A DNA stretch of 64,000 nucleotides from Natrinema salaciae (GTDB lineage: Archaea > Halobacteriota > Halobacteria > Halobacteriales > Natrialbaceae), in NCBI RefSeq assembly GCF_900110865.1, contig NZ_FOFD01000007.1, positions 62,001-126,000 on the forward strand, in the 5' to 3' direction. Shown here piece by piece: positions 1-8,350 of this stretch (positions are counted from its first letter, which is position 1; each line of letters starts with the position of its first letter). Made by a program: the position numbers and the translations under genes. The notes under the pieces were generated by a model. That model saw only the letters and a list, made by a program, of their open reading frames with translations, searched no databases and had not been told where the DNA came from.

Positions 1-993
1 GTCCTGGATCTCCGAGAGCAGCGACGTCGCTCGCTCCGACAGTTCCTCGTCGAACCGGCGCTCGAGACGGCGCGCTTCGTTGGCGGCACCGGCGTAGTCG
101 TGGTCGATCGTCGGGAGGACGACGGCGAACACGGACTCGGTCCCGCCGGTGAGTTGCGCGGAGAGGTCGCGAGTGTGCTCGCGGGTTCGCGCCGCGAAGC
201 GACAGATCGACTCGAGGGCGGAGATCGGGGTGCCGTCTGGCCGGTCGTCGGCCACGCGGCTGCGCTCGCGACCACCGTCAACGGGCTCGTCCGCGTCGCC
301 GCATTCGGTCGCGAGTTCGTCGGCCCGGCTGCCGAGCGTCCCGGCCAGCCGTGCCAGGAAGGGCGCGGGACCGGTGGGGCTGACGCCGTCGCCCTCGGTC
401 TGTGCCTCGACGCGGCTGCGAAACTCCTGGACGCCGTCGATGCGCTCGGTGAGCCGATCGGGCGTCCCGAACAGCCGCGAGATGATCAACTGGTTGACCG
501 CGACGACGATCGGGATGAACGAGAACAGCCCCGCGATCATCGTACTGAACATCGTCGTGACGAATCGGCTCTCCCGGACGCCGATGACGTCGCTGACGCC
601 GAGGACGAGCGCGATCGCGAAGACGCCGGCGACGAATCCGCCGACGATCGCCCGCCGATCCCCCTCGAGCAGGAGCCACCGGCTGGCCCGTCGACGCGAC
701 GGCGTGTCGGTGAGATACCGGAGGCCGATTCGGCCGCCGGTCGAGAGGAGGCGAGCGCCGACCACCAGCGTGGCGACCGTCAGTCGCAGCACGTACCCGA
801 CGAGCGAGAGACCGAACGAGGACGACTCCTCGTCCTCGCGGCCGTCGCGATCGCGGTCGGCTCGCTCGTCGGGGCCGTGGCCCGAGCGATCGGGCTCGCC
901 GGCCGTCTCGGCGTCCGGGGAACGGCCTGCCGCGACGGACGGGGGCGATTCGAGATCGGGGTCGGAATCGGAGCGTGGTGGGTCGTCAGTCAT
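1..993 (-). CDS. Haloarchaeal membrane protein, 3' end outside the window
   Basis: The reading frame opens with ATG at 993 and is still open at base 1, so at least 331 residues are seen and the C-terminus is missing. Residues 1-60 are a very acidic, disordered tail. Three hydrophobic stretches follow at about 62-84, 113-137 and 143-170, the last rich in Phe and Ile. The rest is a soluble, mostly helical, charged region with no motif I recognise. It starts 30 bases after the stop of the DUF389 gene on the same strand, so the two are probably co-transcribed. I cannot name a family. It may be a halophile-specific integral membrane protein with a cytoplasmic C-terminal domain. Confidence 0.75.
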   Translation of the reverse strand, partial: MTDDPPRSDSDPDLESPPSVAAGRSPDAETAGEPDRSGHGPDERADRDRDGREDEESSSFGLSLVGYVLRLTVATLVVGARLLSTGGRIGLRYLTDTPSRRRASRWLLLEGDRRAIVGGFVAGVFAIALVLGVSDVIGVRESRFVTTMFSTMIAGLFSFIPIVVAVNQLIISRLFGTPDRLTERIDGVQEFRSRVEAQTEGDGVSPTGPAPFLARLAGTLGSRADELATECGDADEPVDGGRERSRVADDRPDGTPISALESICRFAARTREHTRDLSAQLTGGTESVFAVVLPTIDHDYAGAANEARRLERRFDEELSERATSLLSEIQD

Positions 994-1023
994 GGGAACG
1001 GAGGACGTCGGTAGCGGAGCGGT

Positions 1024-2031
1024 TCAGAGGCCATCGGAGACCACCTCGAGGAGTCGGATCGCGACCAGTAGCAGCGCCGTCAGCAGAATGACTCGTCGGA
1101 GGATGGCCCCCCTGGTCGTGCGGATTCGCGACCGATCCGTGGGGTGGAAGCCGACGGTCCACAGGGTCGCGATCGCGCCGACGTTGATCGCGATCACGTT
1201 GACCGCGACGACGACGAGCGAGCCGAGGACGGCCGCGGGTTCGGCCCAGGCGACGCCGACGCCGACGACGCCGATCGGCGGCATGATCGCGGCCGCGATC
1301 ATCACCCCGATGAGGTCCGTGATGCCGGTCGTCGCCATGCCGAGTCCCGCGGCGATCCCCGAGCAGACCGCGACGGTCACGAGCAGCGACGGCGGCAAGC
1401 CGTGGCTGCCGAGCCCGAGGCTCGCCTCGAGATCGACGGCGGCCGTGATGACCGTCGAGGTCTGCGCGAACGCCGCGAACGCGAGGGCGCTCGCCATCGC
1501 GACGCCGATCCCGACGAGCTGGAGTTTGACGCCGCGGACGAACAGCCGGCGCTCGTCGAGCACCGTCGCGGCGCTCGAGGCCATCGCCGGCCCCAGCAGG
1601 GGTGCGATCACCATCGCGCCGACCAGGACCGCGAGCGAATCGAGCAGGACGCCGGTGGTGGCGACGATGCCGCTGATCGCGGTCATCGCGGCGAAGATGA
1701 CGAGCGAGGGTAACTGCGACTGGGCCTTCGATCGGAGCTCGCTCCGCGAGATGCGCTTGAACGAGAGCCACTCTCGTCGCCGGGCGGAGTCGTCCCAGTC
1801 GCTGCCGACGATCGCCATCGGCTCTTCGACGACGACGGTGACGTCGCCAGCGACCGTCGCCAGATCGTCTTCGAGCGGTTCGACCGCGTGTGCGGGCGCA
1901 GGGACGGTGATCGTCCGACACTCGCCGTCCGTGTGGTCGGTGAGGCTGTACTCGAGGTCGTGGCGCTCGATGACCGCCGTAACCTCGTCGACGCTCGACT
2001 GTGAGGACGCGAGCACCGTCAACAGGCGCAT
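1024..2031 (-). CDS. DUF389 family membrane protein
   Basis: This 335-residue protein matches the DUF389 (TIGR00341) family. The N-terminal 125 residues or so form a small alpha/beta domain of the kind that precedes the membrane part. After an amphipathic segment with the words FKRISRSELRSKAQ come about six hydrophobic helices, including the conserved stretch VGAMVIAPLLGPAM and the later IAAAIMPPIGVVGVG. ATG at 2031 begins MRLLTVL and is preferred over upstream in-frame codons, which would add an Arg-rich, non-halophilic leader. DUF389 proteins have no settled biochemical role; an ion or small-solute transport function has been suggested from topology. The downstream membrane gene is 30 bases away, suggesting one operon. 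Confidence 0.9.
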   Translation of the reverse strand: MRLLTVLASSQSSVDEVTAVIERHDLEYSLTDHTDGECRTITVPAPAHAVEPLEDDLATVAGDVTVVVEEPMAIVGSDWDDSARRREWLSFKRISRSELRSKAQSQLPSLVIFAAMTAISGIVATTGVLLDSLAVLVGAMVIAPLLGPAMASSAATVLDERRLFVRGVKLQLVGIGVAMASALAFAAFAQTSTVITAAVDLEASLGLGSHGLPPSLLVTVAVCSGIAAGLGMATTGITDLIGVMIAAAIMPPIGVVGVGVAWAEPAAVLGSLVVVAVNVIAINVGAIATLWTVGFHPTDRSRIRTTRGAILRRVILLTALLLVAIRLLEVVSDGL

Positions 2032-2081
2032 GTTCGACGTTTCCGTGAGGGAGGTGGACCGTCCGTATCCGTCGCGGTCCG

Positions 2082-2648
2082 TCACAGTAGCGTGAGCGCA
2101 TCGGTAGCTGGGTCCGGATCGTCGGGGAACGTTCGAGCGAACAGCGAACAAACGGTCTCCCGAATCGTCTCGAGCCGATCGTCTCGGCCGCTGCGACACG
2201 AGTTTCCACAGCGGCCGACGGGTCCGTCGGCCGCTGAGACGTACGTCAACCGGCCGCCGCAGTCGGGACACCGCGGCTCCGCGTGGGCTCGCATCCACTC
2301 GACGTCGAACCCGTCACGGGCGAGTCGTTCGCCGAGAGCGTACCAGACGATGACGTCGCGTTCCTGACGGCCCGTCGCCGCTCGTTTGAGGCGGGTGAGC
2401 GAGAGTGCGGCGCGACAGTAGAGGCCGTCGTTCGGATCGGCGTGCCGGCGGTGACACCGCCGGAAGTAGGTCGCAAGGGCACGCCTCGAAGACCGACGCT
2501 TCCCCGTGGTGAGCGGACCGTCGAGCGCCGCGTTCGGCGAGAGGTCGTCGGCCTGGGGAACGCGTTCCGGGCGGCCGCGTTCGTCGTAGTGAACCTCTCG
2601 CGAGAGAGATGCACCGCTGGTCGGACAGAATGCGTGTTTTCCAATCAT
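2082..2648 (-). CDS. Conserved hypothetical protein with zinc-ribbon-like Cys pairs
   Basis: This 188-residue protein is not one I can assign to a named family. Two Cys pairs stand out. PRCPDCGGRLTYV near residues 128-140 is a typical treble-clef or zinc-ribbon first knuckle, and CGNSC about 16 residues later can complete the site. A further Cys lies near the N-terminus in HAFCPTSG. The central part is rich in Arg and Ala and predicted helical, with LYCRAALSLTRLKRAA. The first ATG (2648) is used. The stop lies 50 bases before the DUF389 start, so the gene may head the same minus-strand transcription unit. A nucleic-acid-binding or protein-binding role is only a guess from the zinc ribbon. Confidence 0.7.
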   Translation of the reverse strand: MIGKHAFCPTSGASLSREVHYDERGRPERVPQADDLSPNAALDGPLTTGKRRSSRRALATYFRRCHRRHADPNDGLYCRAALSLTRLKRAATGRQERDVIVWYALGERLARDGFDVEWMRAHAEPRCPDCGGRLTYVSAADGPVGRCGNSCRSGRDDRLETIRETVCSLFARTFPDDPDPATDALTLL

Positions 2649-2789
2649 CTGTGGATGGGGGTGATCGAACCCACAACGGGGCTCGACCGCGCATCCCGGC
2701 TAGCGCTGCCAGCGCCATAAGCTGACACAATATTGAGAACCTCTACAATAAAGAAACGGACCCATAGGAGGCTCTAGACGTATGTTTCG

Positions 2790-2807
2790 ATTATTTTGTG
2801 AAATAAT
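2790..2807. promoter_or_regulatory. AT-rich palindrome and promoter before the 2859 gene
   Basis: ATTATTT and AAATAAT form a perfect 7-bp inverted repeat around TGTG, inside an AT-rich island of otherwise GC-rich DNA. It lies about 50 bases before the ATG at 2859. It could supply the TATA element and also be a binding site for a dimeric regulator. The repeat is seen directly; its role is inferred. Confidence 0.5.
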
Positions 2808-2858
2808 ATTATGTATCTAGACACCTTATCAGTAGGCGGTTCATACCGCGGATGCGTC

Positions 2859-3302
2859 ATGTCTCGTGATGAGCTCGCAGCCGTCGATCCGACCGATCGT
2901 GCACCGTGGTACTGGTACGTCCTCATCGGCTATCCCATTCTGAGCCTGCTCGGCATCGTCTCGCTCGCTCGCCTTACCGGCGGCGGCTCGGTCGTGGCCT
3001 CGAGTCTCGGGAGCGTCGCGCTCCTGATCGTCGTCACCGCTGTCGGCGCGCTCACGCTGCCGTCGATCTGGCGCGACGTCGAGTTCGCCACGGACGAAGC
3101 CGAGGCGTGGACGCCCGATCGAGAGATCTACGTGGGTGCGGCGGTCGCTGCGCCCCTGGTTCTCGGCGTGCTCTCCGGGCTGGCGGCCGGGTTCGGAATC
3201 GCGATCGCCGTCACCGTGTTCGCGTTTCTGCTCTCGACCGTGGCGGTCTGCGTTGCCTACCTCTACAATCGCCACCGCGCGATCGGGTTGTTGGCCCGCT
3301 GA
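2859..3302 (+). CDS. Small four-helix haloarchaeal membrane protein
   Basis: The protein has 147 residues if it starts at the ATG at 2859 (MSRDELAAVDP). A longer in-frame start at 2811 would overlap the promoter region and add a non-acidic leader. Four hydrophobic segments are visible: the stretch around WYWYVLIGYPILSLLGIV, then VASSLGSVALLIVVTAVG, then YVGAAVAAPLVLGVLSG and FGIAIAVTVFAFLLSTVAVCVAYL as a paired C-terminal hairpin. A polar loop with acidic residues separates the two halves. No catalytic or metal-binding motif is visible. It resembles the many uncharacterised small membrane proteins of halophiles. An isolated gene with its own AT-rich promoter. Confidence 0.8.
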   Translation: MSRDELAAVDPTDRAPWYWYVLIGYPILSLLGIVSLARLTGGGSVVASSLGSVALLIVVTAVGALTLPSIWRDVEFATDEAEAWTPDREIYVGAAVAAPLVLGVLSGLAAGFGIAIAVTVFAFLLSTVAVCVAYLYNRHRAIGLLAR

Positions 3303-3452
3303 CGACGACCGATTCGGTCAGCCCCGGTCCGCACACGACGCGACCGCAGTTCGGCGCTCGGTATAGATCCTCTAGGTTTCGTCCATTTTTATGAGGTCCG
3401 GACTGTTGGTTATTGGTGTTGGCTAGCCCGGACGACGCGCCACTCGGCGCGG

Positions 3453-5054
3453 ATGATCTCCTGGCTCGACAGCACAGCCGCTGCTCTCCGACCGATCGCT
3501 GCGGTCGGACTCCTCGCTTCCTTCGGCCCGTCGGATCGCCGCCTCTCCACCATGCTCTCAGCGTTCCACTCACTCACTGACGCGTCAAGCCTCGCGCTCG
3601 CACAGGGACGACCCGTCGCCTCGCTGGCGGTCGCGATGATCGAGCACGGACGGGGTCGCCCGGCCCTGACGCTCGGACTGCTACCCGGCCCCCCCGTCGC
3701 CCCGAACGGCGGCGGACTCGATCTCGCGGCGCGGCTCGCGGGTGCGCTCGGCGCGTTCTTGCTGGCCGTCGTCGAGGGAGCGATCATCGCGTTCGAGATG
3801 GCCTGGGAGACCTGGTGGGCGCTCGTGCTCGGCTTTACGATCACCGGCGCGGTTCAGGAGTTCGTCTCCGAGGACCGGCTGACCGACTACCTCGGCGACG
3901 ACGGCTGGCGGGAGATCGGCTACGGAGCGCTGTTCGGCGCGTCCTCCTCGAGCTGTTCGTTCTCCGCGGTGGCGACGACCCGATCACTGTTCACGAAGGG
4001 TGCCTCGGCCGCGTCCAGTCTGGGTGCGTTCCAGTTCGCGAGTACGGATCTCGTACTCGAACTCGCGCTCGTCGTGACGCTCCTGCTCGGCTGGCAGTTC
4101 GCCGCCGCGGAGATCGTCGGCGGGCTCGTCGCGGTCGCCGTCCTCGGGGTCTTCTACCGGCGCTTCGTCCCCGAGTCCTGGATCGAGCGAGCGCGGGCCC
4201 GCGCCCGGGGGCTCGAGGACACGGAGTGTGCCACCTGCGGGATGGCCGCGAGTCCGACCGACGCGGACACGATCGAACGGACGGTCGACGGCGAACGACA
4301 GTACTTCTGCTGTTCCGGCTGCGCTAACGCGTACGATCCGGCGACCGACCGGGACGCGGTCACTGCCGGTCCGGAACTCCTCTCGGCCGACCGCTGGCGA
4401 TCGGCGACCGCGAACGCCGTCCGCGAGTGGGATATGCTCTGGCGAGACATCGCCCTGGGGTTTCTCATCGCGGGACTGCTGGCCGCGCTCGTCCCCACGT
4501 CGTGGTGGACCGCCCTCTTCGGTGTCGGTGCCGAGGGGAGTCTCACGCGGCTCGGCTCGAACGTCGTCATCGGTGCCGTGGTCGGGGTGTTGACGTTCCT
4601 CTGTTCCGTCGGTAACGTCCCCTTCGCGCTCGTCCTCTGGGAGAACGGCGTCTCCTTCGGCGGCGTCCTCGCGTTCATCTTCGCGGACCTGCTGATCCTG
4701 CCGCTGGTCCGCACCTACCGCCGGTACTACGGGACCCGCATGGCCGCCGTCGTCTCCGTCGCGTTCTTCGTCGCGGCGATCACCGCCGGCGCGGTCGTCG
4801 AACTCCTCTTCGGCGGACTCGGTCTCATCCCGCCCGCCGGCGAGGCCGGTGGCACGATCTCCGGGACGTTCACGACGCTCTTCAACGTCGTCGCCATCCC
4901 GATCCTCGCGGTACAGGTCTACGTCGCCCTCGAGCCCCACCAGCGCGTCCGGATCGGCAACCGACTCGCGCCCCACGTCGCCGGCGTCATCTATCACGCC
5001 CACAAGGCCCTCGAGCGGCTCGCCTACGCGCTCGAGGACCGCGGGCTGAAGTGA
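3453..5054 (+). CDS. Permease of the DUF318/YraQ type with an internal TRASH-like Cys module
   Basis: This 533-residue protein belongs to the COG0701 permease family: two homologous membrane halves, each with GFT/GAV-rich helices and a conserved polar turn (SSSSCSFSAVATTRSLF in the first half, TFLCSVGNVPFALVLWENG in the second). Between the halves, about residues 255-295, sits a soluble module CATCGM ... FCCSGC with Cys at 259, 262, 286, 287 and 290. This is a TRASH/YHS-like metal-binding pattern. Family members include metalloid and metal exporters such as ArsP, so a metal or metalloid substrate is likely but unproven. The first 95 residues or so are poorly conserved in appearance, and ATGs at 3552 or 3636 are possible later starts. 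It lies just before the MFS/oxidase pair, which hints at metal supply. Confidence 0.85.
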   Translation: MISWLDSTAAALRPIAAVGLLASFGPSDRRLSTMLSAFHSLTDASSLALAQGRPVASLAVAMIEHGRGRPALTLGLLPGPPVAPNGGGLDLAARLAGALGAFLLAVVEGAIIAFEMAWETWWALVLGFTITGAVQEFVSEDRLTDYLGDDGWREIGYGALFGASSSSCSFSAVATTRSLFTKGASAASSLGAFQFASTDLVLELALVVTLLLGWQFAAAEIVGGLVAVAVLGVFYRRFVPESWIERARARARGLEDTECATCGMAASPTDADTIERTVDGERQYFCCSGCANAYDPATDRDAVTAGPELLSADRWRSATANAVREWDMLWRDIALGFLIAGLLAALVPTSWWTALFGVGAEGSLTRLGSNVVIGAVVGVLTFLCSVGNVPFALVLWENGVSFGGVLAFIFADLLILPLVRTYRRYYGTRMAAVVSVAFFVAAITAGAVVELLFGGLGLIPPAGEAGGTISGTFTTLFNVVAIPILAVQVYVALEPHQRVRIGNRLAPHVAGVIYHAHKALERLAYALEDRGLK

Positions 5055-5220
5055 GCGCGGCGCGATCCCACGTCGACCGATCGCGGAGTCCACACTGTCA
5101 CCAGCGGACGCGCTGGCGCGTTCTGCGCTGGCCTCAGTCACCGATTTCCGACCCGTAACGGTCGCTCGCCAACGATCCGACCCGCCGAGTACCTCGTCGA
5201 CTCCACCACTTCAGAACGCT

Positions 5221-6600
5221 ATGACACCACAACCGATACCCGGCACCGAACGGAGCGATCCGGTCCAGCTCGTCTGTCTCGTCGCCCTCGTGGCGACCCA
5301 CGGAACGATCCGCCTGGCCGAACGATATCTGCCCGAGTTCGTCTCCGCGCTCGGCTACGGGCCGGTCGTCGTCGGCTCGCTGGTAACCCTCGGACTCGGC
5401 GTCGCCGTCGCCGCGTCCGAACGCTCGAGCGAGGCGACGGGCGACGACTCGTCCACCGGTCTCGAAACGACCGTGGTCGCCGTGCTGTCCGCGGCGCTCG
5501 CGGCGATCGGCCTGTTTGCCTGGGCGGGGGCACCCACGCTCGATACGCTGCTGGGCACCCCGCTATCAGCGCTCGGCTGGCTCACCGTCGGCGTCGTGCT
5601 CCTCCAGGCGTGGCACGTCGCCGGCCCCGCACGCGACCTGTGGCCCGTCGATACGCGGGTCTCGACCGGACTCACCAGCGCGGACGCCGTCGGGGACGAC
5701 GATGTCGACAGTTCGTCGCCCCGGCGGACGATCGGCCTCGACCGTCGAACGCGGATCGTCGTCGGTGCGCTCGGCGTCGCCGCCGCGGCGGTGTTGGCGA
5801 CGGCGGCCGTCGCCAGCGTCGGCGGTATCGGTGCCGGCTTCGCGCTCCTGGCGGCGACCGGCGCTGCGGTCGCCCTCGTCGGTGCAGTCGCGCTCGGAGC
5901 CGTTCGCGACCGACCGCGCCTGCTCGGCGATCGTCCGCGACGCGACGGACCGGCGGACGACTCGGTCCCCGAACCGGACCCGTCGCTCACGGTCGTCCGA
6001 CGCGCGGTCTCGCAGTTGCCCGACCGTCGGCGATGGGCGGTCATCGGCGACGCGCTCGTCCGGGTCGCGATCGCGGGGATCACGCCGTTCCTGATCCTCC
6101 TGGTCGTCGAGTACCGACCGATCGCGCTCTCGGTCGGCGGCCTCTCGCTCGCGCCGGCTGCGGTCTTCGGCCTGTTCGTCCTCGTCGAGGCCGTCGGCGC
6201 GATCGCCGGCGCGGTCTCGTTCCCCGTGCTCGCATCGCGCGTCGATCGCCGGGCGCTGCTCGCCGTCGGGCTCGCGGCGCTCTCGCTGGTCCCGATGGCG
6301 CTCGTCGCGGCCCCGGCCAGGGCGGGCGTCGTCGCCGCCCTGTTCGCGCTGCTTGGCTTCCGTACCGCGATCGAGCCGCTCCGGCCGACCGTCGGCGCGA
6401 GCGCTCGAGCCGCGCCGGTCCCCGGCCCCGCGCTCCCCGACGAGATCCGGACGGCGGTCCGGATCGCCGTCGTTCCGGCGCCGCTGCTCGGCGGGCTCCT
6501 GTACGCGATCGATCCGCTCGTGGCCGTTACCGCCGCGACGACGCTCGGCCTGCTCGGCGTCCGCGAACTGGGTCGCGCGTTCACCTGGGACCGGCAATGA
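5221..6600 (+). CDS. MFS-like membrane transporter, coupled to the oxidase gene
   Basis: The protein has 459 residues with roughly ten to twelve hydrophobic segments in two bundles, separated by a charged loop near 220-260 (RDRPRLLGDRPRRDGPADD). The fold resembles a divergent major facilitator protein. The usual MFS signature between helices 2 and 3 is not clear, so the assignment rests on topology. Its TGA at 6598-6600 overlaps the ATG of the heme-copper oxidase subunit (ATGA at 6597-6600), which implies translational coupling. In bacteria an MFS protein, CcoA, supplies copper to cbb3-type oxidase. A similar role here is an attractive inference, but no Met/His copper motif is obvious. Confidence 0.75.
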   Translation: MTPQPIPGTERSDPVQLVCLVALVATHGTIRLAERYLPEFVSALGYGPVVVGSLVTLGLGVAVAASERSSEATGDDSSTGLETTVVAVLSAALAAIGLFAWAGAPTLDTLLGTPLSALGWLTVGVVLLQAWHVAGPARDLWPVDTRVSTGLTSADAVGDDDVDSSSPRRTIGLDRRTRIVVGALGVAAAAVLATAAVASVGGIGAGFALLAATGAAVALVGAVALGAVRDRPRLLGDRPRRDGPADDSVPEPDPSLTVVRRAVSQLPDRRRWAVIGDALVRVAIAGITPFLILLVVEYRPIALSVGGLSLAPAAVFGLFVLVEAVGAIAGAVSFPVLASRVDRRALLAVGLAALSLVPMALVAAPARAGVVAALFALLGFRTAIEPLRPTVGASARAAPVPGPALPDEIRTAVRIAVVPAPLLGGLLYAIDPLVAVTAATTLGLLGVRELGRAFTWDRQ

Positions 6601-8138
6601 CGCGGTCTTCCACGCCGCGGCGCGCGCTCGGGGGGGCTGGCGGCTCGCTCGCGGGTCTCTCGCAGGTCGATCACCGGCGGCTCGCTCGCTGGCACCTCGC
6701 GTTCGCGCTGGTGATGGGGCTGTGGGGCGGGCTGGACGCCCTGTTCCTGCGAACGGCGCTCGTCACGCCGAGCCTGGACCGCTGGACGGCCGAGACCTAC
6801 AACGCCTTCTTCACGACCCACGGGCTGACGATGCTGTTCCTGTTCGCGTTGCCCGCGATCTGGGGGTTCGCGTACGCCGCGGTTCCCCCGTCGATCGAGG
6901 CAGACGGGATCGCACACCCTTGGCTCGGCGTCTGGGCGTTCTGGCTGCAGGTGCCCGCGGCGCTCGCGATCCGGGCCGGCACCGTCGGCGGGATCCTCGG
7001 CGTGGCCGGCCTCGAGCCGGTCTCGAGCGGCTGGACGCTGTACTCGCCGTTGAGCGTCCTGTCGCAGAACCCCGCCGTCGACAGCGTCCTCGTCGGTCTC
7101 CTGCTCGTCTCGGTCGGAACCGCGGCGACGGCGTGGACCCTCGTCGTCACGATCCGGCGGCGACGCGAGATCCGGTGGCTCGACGTCGACACGTTCACCT
7201 GGACGGTGCTGACCGCGGGCGCGATGTCGCTGGTCGCCTTCCCGGTACTCGCCGTCGCGGTCGCACTGTTGCTCGCCGACCGGACGCTCGGCACGGCGTT
7301 CCTCGTCGGCGGTGGCGGACCGCTGCTCTGGCAACACCTGTTCTGGTTCTTCGCGCACCCGCTGGTGTACGTGCTGGTGTTACCCCCGATGGGGATCGTC
7401 GGCCACGTCCTCCCGCGGTTCGCCGGGCGGCGGCTGTTCGGCCGCCGGTCGTCGGTGTACTCGACGCTCGCGATCGGCGTCGTCTCGTTCACCGTCTGGG
7501 CACACCACATGTTCGTGACCGGTGTCGGCCCGTCCGTTCGGACCGTCTTCATGATCACGACGCTGGCGGTGGCCCTGCCGAGCTCGGCGAAGCTCTGTAC
7601 GTGGCTCGTGACACTGTGGGGCGGCTCGATCCGGTACACCGCCCCCATGCTCGCGGTGCTGGCCGCCGTCGGCTTCTTCCTCGTCGGCGGCGTCACCGGC
7701 GTCTTCCTCGCCGTCGTCCCGATCAACGTCCGGTACACCGGGACCTACTACGTCGTCGCGCACTTCCACCTGCTGCTCGCCGGCTTCGTCGGGCTCGCCC
7801 TCGTCGCCGGCACCTACTACTGGTTCCCCCTGCTCACCGGCCGACGGCTCGAGCCCGGGCTCGCTCGCCTGCACTGCTGGCTCACGATCGTCGGCGTGGC
7901 GGTGACCTTCGGCGCGTTGCTGCTCGTCGGGCTCGCCCAGCTTCCGCGGCGCGTCGCGACGTATCCCGCGGCATACGCTCCGCTACACCAGCTCGCGACC
8001 GTCGGCGCGTACGTCATCGCCGCCGGCCAACTCGTCTTCCTCCTGAACCTCGGTCGGTCGCTGTGGGTCGGCGATCCCGCTCCCGACGATCCGTGGGCGC
8101 TCGAGGACGGCCCGTCGCACACGCGCGAATGGCGGTAG
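6597..8138 (+). CDS. Heme-copper oxidase subunit I homologue (orphan)
   Basis: This 513-residue membrane protein carries the full ligand set of a cytochrome oxidase subunit I: low-spin heme His75 in THGLTM, CuB His254 with cross-link Tyr258 in HPLVY, CuB His303-His304 in WAHHMF, and His389/His391 in AHFHLLL for the two hemes. Lys332 (SSAKLCTW) matches the K-channel lysine. The D-channel glutamate normally in HPEVY is Leu256, and there is no YS motif in its place. The ATG at 6597 overlaps the stop of the MFS gene. No subunit II, subunit III or Cu-A gene is nearby, so it either uses a partner encoded elsewhere or a dedicated electron donor. It reduces O2 in the membrane if functional. Confidence 0.88.
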   Translation: MTRSSTPRRALGGAGGSLAGLSQVDHRRLARWHLAFALVMGLWGGLDALFLRTALVTPSLDRWTAETYNAFFTTHGLTMLFLFALPAIWGFAYAAVPPSIEADGIAHPWLGVWAFWLQVPAALAIRAGTVGGILGVAGLEPVSSGWTLYSPLSVLSQNPAVDSVLVGLLLVSVGTAATAWTLVVTIRRRREIRWLDVDTFTWTVLTAGAMSLVAFPVLAVAVALLLADRTLGTAFLVGGGGPLLWQHLFWFFAHPLVYVLVLPPMGIVGHVLPRFAGRRLFGRRSSVYSTLAIGVVSFTVWAHHMFVTGVGPSVRTVFMITTLAVALPSSAKLCTWLVTLWGGSIRYTAPMLAVLAAVGFFLVGGVTGVFLAVVPINVRYTGTYYVVAHFHLLLAGFVGLALVAGTYYWFPLLTGRRLEPGLARLHCWLTIVGVAVTFGALLLVGLAQLPRRVATYPAAYAPLHQLATVGAYVIAAGQLVFLLNLGRSLWVGDPAPDDPWALEDGPSHTREWR

Positions 8139-8235
8139 AGTCCGGCCCGGAAGACGGCCGAGCTCACCGCCCGCGCGGCCGGCGATGGGATCAACCCACC
8201 GATCAGCCGGATCGGCGGCTGATTCGAACGAGAGA

Positions 8236-8300
8236 ATCGAGAGACGACCATCCCAGTCGCACCGATGACTGACCGACCCAGTCGTATCGAGAGACGACCA
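8236..8300. repeat. 15-bp direct repeat, two copies 50 bases apart
   Basis: ATCGAGAGACGACCA occurs at 8236-8250 and again at 8286-8300. The ten bases after each copy are also similar (7 of 10). The copies lie between the oxidase stop and the small membrane gene at 8351, so they could be regulator sites for that gene or the scar of a small duplication. Spacing is exactly 50 bases. Confidence 0.7.
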
Positions 8301-8350
8301 CTGCAGTTGCGTGCCGTTCGACCTCCTTCGTAACACGCTAGCTTTCCACA

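Noticed and set aside
2650-2725. A tRNA gene on the minus strand
   Set aside because: The loop lacks U33, the T-arm is imperfect and the acceptor strands do not pair; kept only as a low-interest tRNA-like fragment.
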